The notes: generated by a model from the letters alone, not told the origin. DNA of 22,800 nt from Pseudomonadota bacterium (GCA_023436025.1 JAEZKX010000336.1:1-22800); one strand, 5' to 3'; positions 1-11,210 are shown, counted from the first letter of the stretch. Numbers and translations: made by a program.

Positions 1-234
1 GCCTTCCCCCCCGTGCCCTTGCGCGTGGTGACGGGCGGCCTCACGCCGCGCGCGGCCCAGGTCTCGCCGGCGCAGGAAGGCGCCAAACGGGCGCACCAGG
101 ACGAACTGGCGCGCCTGTCACCGCAGGGCGGCCAGGTGCTGGCGCAGGGCAGCGGGCACTTCCCGCAATGGTCGCAGCCGGAACTCGTGCTGGAGGTGAT
201 GCGCGAACTGCGCAGCGCCGCCTGCCGCGGCTGA
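1..234 (+). CDS. Alpha/beta-hydrolase family protein, C-terminal fragment
   Basis: This is the last 77 codons of a gene that begins before the window; the frame is open from base 1 and ends in TGA at 232-234. The visible part has the usual end of an alpha/beta-hydrolase: a strand with PLRVVTGG, a variable segment, then GSGHFPQWSQPELV, where the His would be the catalytic-triad histidine followed by the final helix. The substrate cannot be told from this fragment. The gene converges on the minus-strand SEC-C gene, with only 17 bp between the stop codons. The fold assignment is a family-level inference from the GSGH motif and the C-terminal helix; other alpha/beta-fold hydrolases such as esterases or haloperoxidase-like enzymes are equally possible. 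Confidence 0.7.
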   Translation, partial: AFPPVPLRVVTGGLTPRAAQVSPAQEGAKRAHQDELARLSPQGGQVLAQGSGHFPQWSQPELVLEVMRELRSAACRG

Positions 235-1049
<815 letters not shown>

Positions 1050-1167
1050 TATCCGCACGCGGGCCGGGTTGGCCGCGCGACGATGGCCGCACGGTTGCGG
1101 CCCGGCTTGCTGCGCGGCTTTGGCTGTGCGGCGCCCAGATGTCGCATCGTTGCCGGCGGAGACAGCT

Positions 1168-3996
1168 TCAGGACTTCTGCCGGCCCTGAAGGGCCTGCCC
1201 GCCGCCGAAGCTGATCTGCTCGGGCGCCGCGCCGCCCGCGGTGATGCGGACGGCGCAGTACTTCAGCTCGGGGATTTTCGCCACGGGGTCGAGCGCGTCG
1301 TTGGTGACGCGGTTGATGGCCGCCTCGTAGTAGCAGAAGGGCACGAACACCGCACCGCGCGGCGAGTTCTCGTCGGCGCGGCCATACAGCGTGACCTCGC
1401 CGCGGCGCGACGCGATGGTCAGCAGGCCGCCGGGCTGGACCCCCAATTCCTGCAGGTCCTGCGGATGCACCAGGGCCACCGGCTCCGGCTCGATCGCATC
1501 GAGCACGGTCGCGCGCCGCGTCATGCTGCCGGTGTGCCAGTGCTCCAGCTGGCGGCCCGTGATCAGCACCATCGGGTACTCCGCATCCGGCCGCTCCGCC
1601 GCCGGCACGATGTCCGCCGGTACGAAGCGCGCCTTGCCGCCCTCGCGCGGGAAGTCGCGCGTGAACACCACCGGCTCGCCCGGCGCGTCTTCGGTGGGGC
1701 AGGGGTAGGTGACGGCATGCTCGCTTTGCAGGCGCTCCCAGGTGATGCCGGCGATGCTGGGCATGGTGTGCCGCATCTCGTCGAAGACCTCGGCGACGCT
1801 GCCGTAGTCCCAGGCGAGACCGATGCGACGCGCCAGTTCCGCGATGATCCACAGGTCCTGGCGCGCATCGCCGGGCGGGGCAATGGCCTGGCGGCCCAGC
1901 TGCACCAGGCGGTCGGTGTTGGTGAAGGTTCCGGTCTTCTCCGGGAAGGCGCTGGCCGGCAGCACCACGTCGGCGAGCGCGGCCGTCTCGGTCAGGAAGA
2001 TGTCCTGCACCACCAGGTGGTCCAGCCGGGCGAGCATCTCGCGCGCGTGGTTGGCGTCGGGGTCGGACATCGCAGGGTTCTCGCCCATGACGTACATGCC
2101 CCTGACCTCGCCTTCGCCGATGGCGTGCATCACCTCCACCACCGTCAGGCCCGGCTGGGCGTCGAGCGTGCCGGGGGCCAGTTTCCAGGCGGCCTCGAAG
2201 CGCTCGCGCGTCGCCGGCTCGGTGACCCGCTGGTAGTCGGGGAACATCATGGGGATCAGGCCGGCGTCCGAGGCGCCCTGCACGTTGTTCTGCCCGCGCA
2301 GCGGATGCAGGCCGGTGCCCGGCCGGCCGATCTGCCCGGTGAGCAGCGCCAGGGCGATCAGGCAGCGCGCGTTGTCGGTGCCGTGCACATGCTGCGACAC
2401 GCCCATGCCCCACAGGATCATCGATCCCCTGGACGTGGCGTAGGCGCGCGCCACCTCGCGCAGCGTCTCGGCGGGAATGCCGCACACGGGCGCCATCTCG
2501 TCGGGGCTGTAGCCCAGCAGGTTCTTCCTCAGCTCCTCGAAGCCCATGGTGCGCGATTCGATGAACGCGCGGTCGGCCAGGCCCTCGTGGACGATGACAT
2601 GCATCAGCGCATTGAGCATGGCGACGTCGGTATCGGGCTTGAACTGCAGGTGGCGCCACGCATGCCGCGTCAGGTCCGACTTGCGCGGATCCATCACCAC
2701 CAGCCGGGTGCCGTTCTTCGCGGCGTTCTTCATCCAGGTGGCCGCCACCGGGTGGTTGACCGTTGGATTGGCGCCGATCACCACCACGACCTCGGCCTGC
2801 GTCACGTCCATCACCGGGTTGGAGACCGCGCCCGAGCCGATGCCCTCCAGCAGCGCCGCCACCGAGGACGCATGGCACAGGCGGGTGCAGTGGTCGACGT
2901 TGTTGCTGCCGAAGCCGGTGCGCACCAGCTTCTGGAACAGGTAGGCTTCCTCGTTGCTGCCCTTGGCGGAGCCGAATCCCGCCAGCGACCGGGGGCCGTG
3001 CGTGTCGCGGATGGTGCGCAGGGCGGATGCGGCGAGGTCCAGTGCCTCTTCCCAGCTCGCCTCGCGGAACACCTCCAGCATGCGTTCGGGGTCCAGCGTG
3101 GCATGTGGCAGCTTGGGCGCGTCGGCGCGGCGGATCAGGGGCTTCGTCAGGCGCTGCGGGTGGTGGGCATAGTCGAAGCCGTAGCGGCCCTTGACGCACA
3201 GCCGGCCATGGTTGGCGGGGCCGTCGCGGCCCTCGACGTAGAGGATCTTCTCGTCCTTCACGTGGTAGGTGAGCTGGCAGCCCACGCCGCAGTAGGGGCA
3301 GACCGAAGCGACCTGCCGATCAGGCACGGGCAGGGCGGCATCGCGCGCCGGCATCAGCGCGCCGGTGGGGCAGGCCTGCACGCATTCGCCGCAGGCCACG
3401 CAGGTGGACGTCCCCAGGGCATCGTCCATGTCGAAGACGATCCTGGCGTCCTCGCCGCGCAAGGCCAGGCCGATCACGTCGTTGACCTGTTCGTCGCGGC
3501 AGGCGCGCAGGCAGCGGGTGCACTGGATGCAGGCGTCGAGATGGACGGCGATGGCCGGGTGCGTGAGGTCGGGGCCGACCTGGCCGCGCGCCGGAAAGCG
3601 CGGCCGGCCCAGGCCGACCTGGCGCGACCAGCGGTCCAGCTCGTTGTTGCGCGTGTAGTCCGCCTCCGGCATGTCCGACTGCAGCAGCTCCAGCACCATC
3701 TTCTGCGCCGCCGCGGCGCGCGGGCTGGCGCTTTGCACCTCCATGCCTTCGGCGGGCGCGCGGCAGCAACTGGGCGCCAGCACGCGCTCGCCCTTGATTT
3801 CGACCATGCAGGCGCGGCAATTGCCGGCGGTGTCGAGCCCGCTCTTGTGGCAAAGCCGGGGAATCGCCACGCCCGCCCGGTCCGCCACCTGCAGGATGGT
3901 TTCGTTGGCACTGGCCACCACCTCGCGCCCATCGAGCTTGAAGCGCACGAGGGGGGCTTCCATGCGGGCCATTTCAGCGCGGGTGACGGCGTTCAT
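1168..3996 (-). CDS. fdsA: NAD-linked formate dehydrogenase, molybdopterin catalytic subunit
   Basis: A 942-residue protein that oxidises formate to CO2 at a bis-MGD cofactor and passes electrons through Fe-S clusters to the FdsGB partner encoded just upstream. The N-terminus is a NuoG-like [2Fe-2S] domain with Cys49, Cys60, Cys63 and Cys77. Next come two ferredoxin-type CxxCxxCxxxC clusters (Cys156-166 and Cys199-209) and the molybdopterin-type [4Fe-4S] motif CPYCGVGC (233-240) with Cys267. The active site reads VDHCTRLCH, with Cys374 in the position held by selenocysteine in E. coli FdhF, followed by His375; the enzyme is thus the Cys form. Further on is GANPTVNHPV, typical of the family. 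The ATG at 3994-3996 has GGAA upstream; an in-frame start 27 codons earlier would lie inside an intergenic repeat and was rejected. No fdsC (FdhD-like) or fdsD follows the gene. Length agrees with soluble Fds alpha subunits. Confidence 0.95.
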   Translation of the reverse strand: MNAVTRAEMARMEAPLVRFKLDGREVVASANETILQVADRAGVAIPRLCHKSGLDTAGNCRACMVEIKGERVLAPSCCRAPAEGMEVQSASPRAAAAQKMVLELLQSDMPEADYTRNNELDRWSRQVGLGRPRFPARGQVGPDLTHPAIAVHLDACIQCTRCLRACRDEQVNDVIGLALRGEDARIVFDMDDALGTSTCVACGECVQACPTGALMPARDAALPVPDRQVASVCPYCGVGCQLTYHVKDEKILYVEGRDGPANHGRLCVKGRYGFDYAHHPQRLTKPLIRRADAPKLPHATLDPERMLEVFREASWEEALDLAASALRTIRDTHGPRSLAGFGSAKGSNEEAYLFQKLVRTGFGSNNVDHCTRLCHASSVAALLEGIGSGAVSNPVMDVTQAEVVVVIGANPTVNHPVAATWMKNAAKNGTRLVVMDPRKSDLTRHAWRHLQFKPDTDVAMLNALMHVIVHEGLADRAFIESRTMGFEELRKNLLGYSPDEMAPVCGIPAETLREVARAYATSRGSMILWGMGVSQHVHGTDNARCLIALALLTGQIGRPGTGLHPLRGQNNVQGASDAGLIPMMFPDYQRVTEPATRERFEAAWKLAPGTLDAQPGLTVVEVMHAIGEGEVRGMYVMGENPAMSDPDANHAREMLARLDHLVVQDIFLTETAALADVVLPASAFPEKTGTFTNTDRLVQLGRQAIAPPGDARQDLWIIAELARRIGLAWDYGSVAEVFDEMRHTMPSIAGITWERLQSEHAVTYPCPTEDAPGEPVVFTRDFPREGGKARFVPADIVPAAERPDAEYPMVLITGRQLEHWHTGSMTRRATVLDAIEPEPVALVHPQDLQELGVQPGGLLTIASRRGEVTLYGRADENSPRGAVFVPFCYYEAAINRVTNDALDPVAKIPELKYCAVRITAGGAAPEQISFGGGQALQGRQKS

Positions 3997-4020
3997 TGTC
4001 TTTCCTTCAGTCAGGAACAA

Positions 4021-4129
4021 CCGGACGCAAAAGTCGCCAAAGCTTTCGCGAAAGTCGCAAAAGGACTTCCCTTTCAATTGGCTGTTCTTCTTGCGCCTTT
4101 TGCGGGCCCTTTGCGACTTTTGCTTCCGG
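4021..4129. repeat. CGCAAAAG-rich intergenic inverted repeat, copy A
   Basis: A 109-bp imperfect inverted repeat fills most of the gap between fdsGB and fdsA. It opens with CCGGACGCAAAAGTCGC and closes with the near complement of that sequence. The arms share the units CGCAAAAG and GTCGCAAAAG, with an AT-richer centre around 4070-4090. Two further copies with the same outer ends lie at 11870-12052 and 18074-18174. Transcription of the operon through it would give a long imperfect hairpin. I see no transposase or target duplication. Confidence 0.8.
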
Positions 4130-4140
4130 CTGTTGGGTAT

Positions 4141-5841
<1,701 letters not shown>

Positions 5842-5845
5842 GCGC

Positions 5846-7987
5846 TCACAGCAGTCCGGCGGCCCGGGCCCACTGGTACTTGGCGCCCAGCACCTCCACC
5901 GGCAGCTCCGTGGAGTAGGCATAGGCGGGAATGCCGTTCTCGTACAGGTACTGCGCGGCCTCCTCCACCTCGACGTCGCCGGCGAGCGAGGCGACCACCG
6001 GCTTGACCTTGCCCTTTTCCTTCATCTCGTTGATCACCTGCACCATGTTGCGGGCGAACACCATGGGCGGCGTCACGATGGTGTGCCAGTAGCCGAGGAT
6101 GAGCGCATGGATGCGGTCGTCCTCCAGGCCGAGCTTCACCGTGTTCATGTAGGTGATGGGCGGCTCGCCGCCGGTGATGTCGACCGGGTTGCCGGCGGCG
6201 CCGAAGGGTGGGATGAACTTGCGGAAGGCGGCGTCGAGGTCTTCGGGCATGGGCTTGAGCAACTTCAGGCCGTTGTCGACGCAGGCGTCCGACAGCAGCA
6301 CGCCGGAGCCGCCGGCGCCGGTGATGATGACGACGTTCTCGCCCTTGGGCGCGGGCAGGATGGGGACGCCGCGCGACAGCTCCAGCATCTGGCGCAGGCT
6401 GCGCGCGCGGATCACGCCGGATTGGTGCAGCACGTCCTCGTAGATCTTGTCGGTGCCGGCCACGGCGCCGGTGTGCGAGGCGGCGGCTGCCGCCCCCATG
6501 GCCGTGCGGCCGGCCTTGAGCATGATCACCGGTTTCTTCTTCGACACGCGCCTGGCCACCTCGGCGAAGGCACGGCCGTCCTTCAGGTCTTCGGCGTGCT
6601 GCGCGATCACCTTGGTGTTGTCGTCCTGCTCGAAGAACAGCAGCAGGTCGTCCTCGTCGATGTCCGACTTGTTGCCCAGGCCCACGATGGCCGACACGCC
6701 CATCTTGGCGGAGCGCGAAAAGCCGATGATGGCCATGCCGATGCCGCCGGACTGGGAGCTCAGCGCCGTGGAGCCCTTGACGTCGTAGGCCGTGCAGAAG
6801 GTGGCGCACAGGTTGGCCGGCGTGTAGTAGAAGCCGTAGATGTTGGGCCCCATCAGGCGGATGCCGTACTCGCGTCCGATGCGCTGCAGTTCCTCCTGGC
6901 CTTCGATGTTGCCGGTTTCGCCGAAGCCCGAGGGGATCAGGATGGCGCCGGCGATCTTCTTCTCGCCGCATTCCTTGAGCGCGCCGGCGACCAGCGGCGC
7001 CGGGATGGCGAACACCGCCACGTCGATCTCGCCCGGCACGTCCTTCACGCTCTTGTACGCGGCCAGGCCCATGATCTCGCCGCCCTTGGGCGTGATCGGG
7101 TAGATCCTGCCCTGGTAGCCGCCGTTGATCAGGTTCTTCATCACCGAGTTGCCGATCTTGCCGACCTGGTCGGACGCGCCGATCACCGCCACCGCCTGGG
7201 GCTTCATGATGCGGTTCATGGCGGTGACCACGTCCTGCTCGTCGGGGCGGTGGCGGGGCGCCCGCGGCTGGAAATCCACCACGATGCGCACGTCGGCGGC
7301 GATGGCACCCTTGTCGCTGGCGAAGACCGGGTTGAGGTCCATCTCGGCGATCTCGGGGAAGTCGCTGACCAGCTGCGACACGCGCACGATGATGTCCTGC
7401 ACGGCCTCGCGGTTGACCGCCTGGCCGCCGCGCACGCCCTTGAGCATCTCGCTGGCCTGGATGCCGTCGAGCATCGAGGCGGCGTCTTCCCGCGTGGCCG
7501 GGGCCAGGCGGAAGGTGACGTCCTTCAGCACTTCCACCAGCACGCCGCCCATGCCGAACGCCACCAGCTTGCCGAAGCTGTTGTCGGTCATGGCGCCGAC
7601 GATGACTTCCTGGCCACCCTGGATCATCTGCTGGATCTGCACGCCGATGATGCTGGCGTTGGCCTTGTACTTCTTCGCGTTGGCCACGATCTGCTCGTAG
7701 GCCGTGGCGGCGGCGTCGGCGTTCTTCACGCCCACGATCACGCCACCGGCTTCGGTCTTGTGCAGGATGTCGGGCGAGACGATCTTCATCACCACGGGGA
7801 AGCCCATGGCGCCGGCCAGCCTGGCGGCCTCTGCGGCGCTGTCGGCCACGGCTTCCTGGGGCACGGGGATGCCGTAGGCCTCGCAGACCAGCTTGCCTTC
7901 CGGCGCCGTCAGCGCGTCGCGCCCGGCCTGCTTCACGGCGTCGAGGACGGCGCGCACCTTGGCTTTGTCACCTTCGAAGTTGGCCAT
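5846..7987 (-). CDS. ADP-forming acyl-CoA synthetase (acetate-CoA ligase-like)
   Basis: A 713-residue member of the NDP-forming acyl-CoA synthetase family, which interconverts acid + CoA + ATP and acyl-CoA + ADP + Pi through a phosphohistidine. Domain order is an ATP-grasp beta part first (about 1-240, with GFPVVMKIVSPDILHKTEAGG), then a Rossmann CoA-binding part (VAVIGASDQVGKIGNS, near 267), then the ligase-CoA part with ASHTGAVAGTD, where His505 is the expected phosphorylated histidine. The usual GPNCxG motif reads GPNIYG at about 380, a subfamily difference. The ATG has AGGAG eight bases upstream. It sits between frc and fdsGB in one operon, so an oxalate, formate or formyl-CoA substrate is inferred; it could prime the Frc/Oxc cycle by making the first CoA ester. 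The substrate is not shown by sequence. Confidence 0.88.
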   Translation of the reverse strand: MANFEGDKAKVRAVLDAVKQAGRDALTAPEGKLVCEAYGIPVPQEAVADSAAEAARLAGAMGFPVVMKIVSPDILHKTEAGGVIVGVKNADAAATAYEQIVANAKKYKANASIIGVQIQQMIQGGQEVIVGAMTDNSFGKLVAFGMGGVLVEVLKDVTFRLAPATREDAASMLDGIQASEMLKGVRGGQAVNREAVQDIIVRVSQLVSDFPEIAEMDLNPVFASDKGAIAADVRIVVDFQPRAPRHRPDEQDVVTAMNRIMKPQAVAVIGASDQVGKIGNSVMKNLINGGYQGRIYPITPKGGEIMGLAAYKSVKDVPGEIDVAVFAIPAPLVAGALKECGEKKIAGAILIPSGFGETGNIEGQEELQRIGREYGIRLMGPNIYGFYYTPANLCATFCTAYDVKGSTALSSQSGGIGMAIIGFSRSAKMGVSAIVGLGNKSDIDEDDLLLFFEQDDNTKVIAQHAEDLKDGRAFAEVARRVSKKKPVIMLKAGRTAMGAAAAASHTGAVAGTDKIYEDVLHQSGVIRARSLRQMLELSRGVPILPAPKGENVVIITGAGGSGVLLSDACVDNGLKLLKPMPEDLDAAFRKFIPPFGAAGNPVDITGGEPPITYMNTVKLGLEDDRIHALILGYWHTIVTPPMVFARNMVQVINEMKEKGKVKPVVASLAGDVEVEEAAQYLYENGIPAYAYSTELPVEVLGAKYQWARAAGLL

Positions 7988-8003
7988 GGGGTTCTCCTTG
8001 AAA

Positions 8004-8087
8004 AGGGGCTAGTGACTGGGGGCTGGGGGCGGGGGGCTAGGGAGGAAGCGTGGGGGATGTTTCCCTAGCCTCCAGCCTCTAGCCCCT
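8004..8087. repeat. CTAG-rich imperfect palindrome between frc and the acyl-CoA synthetase gene
   Basis: The 97-bp frc to synthetase gap holds an imperfect palindrome. AGGGGCTAG at 8004-8012 matches CTAGCCCCT at 8079-8087, and GGGGGCTAGGGA near 8034-8043 faces TCCCTAGCC near 8062-8070. Four CTAG tetramers occur in about 80 bp, although CTAG is generally rare in proteobacterial DNA. The outer arm touches the first base of the frc stop codon. It would form a G/C-rich hairpin in the operon transcript and could alter downstream expression. It is unrelated to the CGCAAAAG repeats. Confidence 0.65.
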
Positions 8088-9334
8088 CAAATAACCTTCG
8101 CCTCGCGCAACTCGGCGACCTGGTCGCGCGAGTAGCCCAGCTGGGCCAGCACTTCCTCGGTGTGCTCCCCCAGCAGGGGCGAGCGCAGGACCTCGGTCTG
8201 GCTGTCGGACAGCTTGATCGGGTTGCCGACGGAGAGGTACTTGCCGCGGGCGGGATGGTCGACCTCGACCACCGTGCCGGTGGCGCGCAACGACGGTTCC
8301 TCGGCGATCTCCTTCATCGACAGGATGGGGCCGCAGGGAATGTCGTACTGGTTGAGGATCTCCATCGCCTCGAACTTCGTCTTGGTCTTGGTCCACTCCT
8401 CGATGCGCGAGAAGATGGTCTTCAGGTGCGGCAGGCGGGCCTTGGGCGTGGCGTAGCTGGGGTCGGTGATCCAGCCTTCCTCGCCGATCACCTTGCAGAT
8501 GGCGCCCCACACCGGCGCCTGCGTGATGAAGTAGATGTAGGCGTTGGGATCGGTCTGCCAGCCCTTGCACTTGAGGATCCAGCCGGGCTGGCCGCCGCCC
8601 GAGGCGTTGCCCGCGCGCGGCACGGCGTCGCCGAACTCGCTGTCGGGGTACTGCGGGTACTCCTGCAGCACGCCGGTGCGGTCCAGGCGCTGCTGGTCGC
8701 GCAGCTTCACGCGGCACAGGTTGAGCACGGCGTCCTGCATGGCGGCCAGCACGCGCTGGCCGCGGCCGGTGGTGTTGCGCTGGTAGAGCGCGGTGACGAT
8801 GCCCAATGCCAGGTGCAGCCCGGTGCCGCTGTCGCCGATCTGCGCGCCGGTCACCAGCGGCGGGCCGTCGTCGAAGCCGGTGGTGGAGGCGGCGCCGCCG
8901 GCGCACTGCGCCACGTTCTCGTAGACCTTGCAGTCCTCGTAGGGGCCGGGGCCGAAGCCCTTGACCGAGGCGACGATCATGCGCGGGTTGATCTGCTGGA
9001 TGCGTTCCCACGAGAAGCCCATGCGGTCGAGGGCGCCGGGCGCGAAGTTCTCCACCAGCACGTCGCACTGCTTGATCAGCTCGATCAGCACTTCCTTGCC
9101 CTTGGGACTCTTGGTGTCCAGGGTGATGGAGCGCTTGTTGTGGTTCAGCATCGTGAAGTAGAGGCTGTCCACGCCCTCGATGTCGCGCAGCTGCCCGCGG
9201 GTGGCGTCGCCTTCGCCCGCCTTCTCCACCTTGATCACGTCCGCGCCGAACCACGCCAGCAGCTGCGTGCAGGTCGGCCCGGATTGCACGTGCGTGAAGT
9301 CGAGGATCCTGACGCCGTCGAGTGCCTTGCCCAT
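8087..9334 (-). CDS. frc: Formyl-CoA:oxalate CoA-transferase
   Basis: A 415-residue class III CoA-transferase that moves CoA from formyl-CoA to oxalate, giving oxalyl-CoA and formate. It follows the Oxalobacter formigenes Frc sequence nearly throughout as I recall it: LDFTHVQSGPTCTQLL at the N-terminus, NHNKRSITLDTKSP, KVYENVAQCAGGAASTTGF, then TGAQIGDSGTGLHL, where Asp168 is the counterpart of catalytic Asp169. The glycine loop reads SGGGQPGW where Frc usually has GGGGQ, so the first glycine is serine. The stretch before this loop is about a dozen residues shorter than in O. formigenes. The C-terminus SPLLGEHTEEVL is typical. The ATG has AGGAAGG upstream. The gene lies 58 bp after oxc, which supports Frc over the related CaiB/BaiF enzymes. 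Confidence 0.95.
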   Translation of the reverse strand: MGKALDGVRILDFTHVQSGPTCTQLLAWFGADVIKVEKAGEGDATRGQLRDIEGVDSLYFTMLNHNKRSITLDTKSPKGKEVLIELIKQCDVLVENFAPGALDRMGFSWERIQQINPRMIVASVKGFGPGPYEDCKVYENVAQCAGGAASTTGFDDGPPLVTGAQIGDSGTGLHLALGIVTALYQRNTTGRGQRVLAAMQDAVLNLCRVKLRDQQRLDRTGVLQEYPQYPDSEFGDAVPRAGNASGGGQPGWILKCKGWQTDPNAYIYFITQAPVWGAICKVIGEEGWITDPSYATPKARLPHLKTIFSRIEEWTKTKTKFEAMEILNQYDIPCGPILSMKEIAEEPSLRATGTVVEVDHPARGKYLSVGNPIKLSDSQTEVLRSPLLGEHTEEVLAQLGYSRDQVAELREAKVI

Positions 9335-9392
9335 GTGGTGCCTTCCTATCGGGTTTCGGATTCGGTTCAGGAGCGGATGCTCCGCCTGCCGG

Positions 9393-11117
9393 TCAAGTCT
9401 TCTTCGCCGCCGCCGGATTGAGGCTGGTGATGCGCCCGCTTTCGGTGCCCGCGGTCTCGTCGATGCGCGCGTTGATCAGCGTGGGCCGGCGCGACTGCAC
9501 GGCCTCGTCGATGGCCTTCTTCAGCTCCTCGGGCGTGGTCGCGCGCACGCCGACACCGCCGAAAGCTTCCATCATCAGTTCGTACTTCGCGTCCTTGACG
9601 AACACCGTGGGCGCCACTTCGGTGCCGCGCGGGTTGACGTCGGTGCCCTTGTAGATGCCGTTGTTGTTCATCACGACGATGCAGACCGGCAGGTTGTAGC
9701 GGCAGACGGTCTCGACCTCCATGCCGCTGAAGCCGAAGGCGGAATCGCCCTCGACGGCGATCACCTGCCGGCCGGTGACGGCCGCGGCGGCGATGGCGAA
9801 GCCCATGCCGATACCCATGATTCCCCAGGTGCCGACGTCCAGGCGTCTGCGCGGCTCGTACATGTCGACGATGGCGCGGGTGAAGTCCAGCGCGTTGGCG
9901 CCTTCGTTCACCAGGTAGGCGTCGGGGTTCTCCTTGACCGCGTCGCGCACCACCTTGAGCGCGCTGTGGAAGTTCATCACCGGCGGGTTCTTCGCCAGCG
10001 TCTCGGCCATGCGGGTGAGGTTCTTGTCCTTGCGTTCGGCGATGGCGGCCAGCCACTCGGATGGCGGCTTGGGGAAGCCGGATGCGATGGCCGCCTGGAG
10101 CGCTGCCATGCACGAGCCGATGTCGCCGACCACCGGCGCGGCGATGGCGACGTTGCTGTCCATCTCCGTCGGCGCGATGTCGACCTGGATGAACTGCTGG
10201 CGACCCCAGCCCCTGGCGTCAGCCGCACCCCAGGTCTTGCCCTTGCCATGCGACAGCAGCCAGTTCAGGCGTGCGCCCACCAGCATCACGACATCGGCTT
10301 CGGCCAGCACGTAGGAGCGCGCGGCGGAGGCCGACTGGGGATGGTTGTCCGGAAGCAGGCCCTTGGCCATGGACATCGGCAGGTAGGGCAGGCCGGTCTT
10401 CTCGATGAAGCCGCGGATCTCGGCGTCGGCCTGCGCGTAGGCGGCGCCCTTGCCGAGGATCACCAGCGGCTTCCTGGCCGCCTTGAGCAGGTCGACGGCG
10501 CGGTGCACGGCCTCGGGGGCGGGAATCTGCCGGGGCGCCGGATCGACGACCTTGATCAGCGACTGCCGGCCCGCATGGGCGTCGAGGGTCTGGGCGAACA
10601 GCTTGGCCGGCAGGTCGAGGTAGACGCCACCCGGGCGCCCGGACAGCGCCGCGCGGATGGCGCGGGCGATGCCGACGCCGATGTCCTCGGCATGCAGGAC
10701 GCGGAAGGCCGCCTTGCACAGCGGCTTGGCGATTGCGAGCTGGTCCATCTCCTCGTAGTCGCCCTGCTGCAGGTCGACCACCTCGCGCTCGCTCGATCCC
10801 GAGACGAGGATCATGGGGAAGCAGTTGGTGGTGGCGTTGGCCAGGGCGGTGAGGCCATTGAGGAAGCCCGGCGCCGACACGGTGAAGCAGATGCCCGGCT
10901 TCTGCGTGATGAAGCCGGCGGCGGCGGCCGCGTTGCCGGCATGCTGCTCGTGGCGGAACGAAATGACCTTCATGCCCTCGGCCTGCGCCATTCGCAGGAA
11001 ATCGGTGATGGGGATGCCGGGCAGGGCGAAGATCGTGTCGATGTCGTTCAGCTTGAGCGCCTCGATGACGAGGTGGAAGCCGTCGGTCTGTGCGCGTTCC
11101 TGCGTATCGGTGGTCAT
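9393..11117 (-). CDS. oxc: Oxalyl-CoA decarboxylase (thiamine diphosphate-dependent)
   Basis: A 574-residue ThDP enzyme that converts oxalyl-CoA to formyl-CoA and CO2; the formyl-CoA is reused by Frc. Residues matching the characterised O. formigenes enzyme are Glu57 in FRHEQHAG (ThDP-activating glutamate) and Tyr121-Glu122 in QQGDYEEMDQ (active-site pair equivalent to Tyr120-Glu121). The ThDP/Mg motif EGDSAFGFSGME ends at MNNNGIYKG. Blocks such as TVSAPGFLNG, NCFPMILVSGSSERE, GKGAAYAQ and MAKGLLPDNHPQSA are also characteristic and separate it from acetolactate synthases. Length agrees with the family (about 570). It is the first gene of the minus-strand block; the ATG at 11115-11117 has only a weak GGAC upstream. 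A predicted operator and -10 lie in front of it. Confidence 0.96.
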   Translation of the reverse strand: MTTDTQERAQTDGFHLVIEALKLNDIDTIFALPGIPITDFLRMAQAEGMKVISFRHEQHAGNAAAAAGFITQKPGICFTVSAPGFLNGLTALANATTNCFPMILVSGSSEREVVDLQQGDYEEMDQLAIAKPLCKAAFRVLHAEDIGVGIARAIRAALSGRPGGVYLDLPAKLFAQTLDAHAGRQSLIKVVDPAPRQIPAPEAVHRAVDLLKAARKPLVILGKGAAYAQADAEIRGFIEKTGLPYLPMSMAKGLLPDNHPQSASAARSYVLAEADVVMLVGARLNWLLSHGKGKTWGAADARGWGRQQFIQVDIAPTEMDSNVAIAAPVVGDIGSCMAALQAAIASGFPKPPSEWLAAIAERKDKNLTRMAETLAKNPPVMNFHSALKVVRDAVKENPDAYLVNEGANALDFTRAIVDMYEPRRRLDVGTWGIMGIGMGFAIAAAAVTGRQVIAVEGDSAFGFSGMEVETVCRYNLPVCIVVMNNNGIYKGTDVNPRGTEVAPTVFVKDAKYELMMEAFGGVGVRATTPEELKKAIDEAVQSRRPTLINARIDETAGTESGRITSLNPAAAKKT

Positions 11118-11144
11118 GGCGGGTCCAGCGAGGGAGTGCGATCT

Positions 11145-11150
11145 ATGATA
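11145..11150 (-). promoter_or_regulatory. Predicted -10 element of the oxc promoter (TATCAT)
   Basis: On the minus strand TATCAT lies 23 nt downstream of the TTGAC-N4-GTCAA palindrome. A start point near 11139 would place the palindrome centre at about -41.5, as in class II Crp/Fnr activation, where a good -35 box is not needed. The overlapping plus-strand TATGAT (11144-11149) could serve the divergent regulator gene; the palindrome would then lie downstream of that start and suit autorepression. Predicted only. Confidence 0.5.
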
Positions 11151-11173
11151 GGAATCGGCTTCGCGATTCGTTC

Positions 11174-11187
11174 TTGACCCCGGTCAA
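11174..11187. promoter_or_regulatory. FNR-type operator, oxc/regulator divergent region
   Basis: The sequence TTGAC-CCCG-GTCAA is a perfect 5-bp inverted repeat with a 4-bp centre, the geometry of the FNR box (TTGAT-N4-ATCAA). It sits between the divergent oxc and Crp/Fnr genes, 23 bp before the regulator's ATG. A second copy lies in front of tctC with the same flank (TC before TTGAC). The adjacent regulator has the recognition residues expected to bind TTGA half-sites. Confidence 0.72.
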
Positions 11188-11210
11188 TATTCCGAAAAAT
11201 CCAGGCGGCC

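Noticed and set aside
3997..4077. Longer start for fdsA, 27 codons upstream.
   Set aside because: These codons come from the intergenic inverted repeat, and the ATG at 3996 has the family N-terminus and a GGAA sequence upstream.
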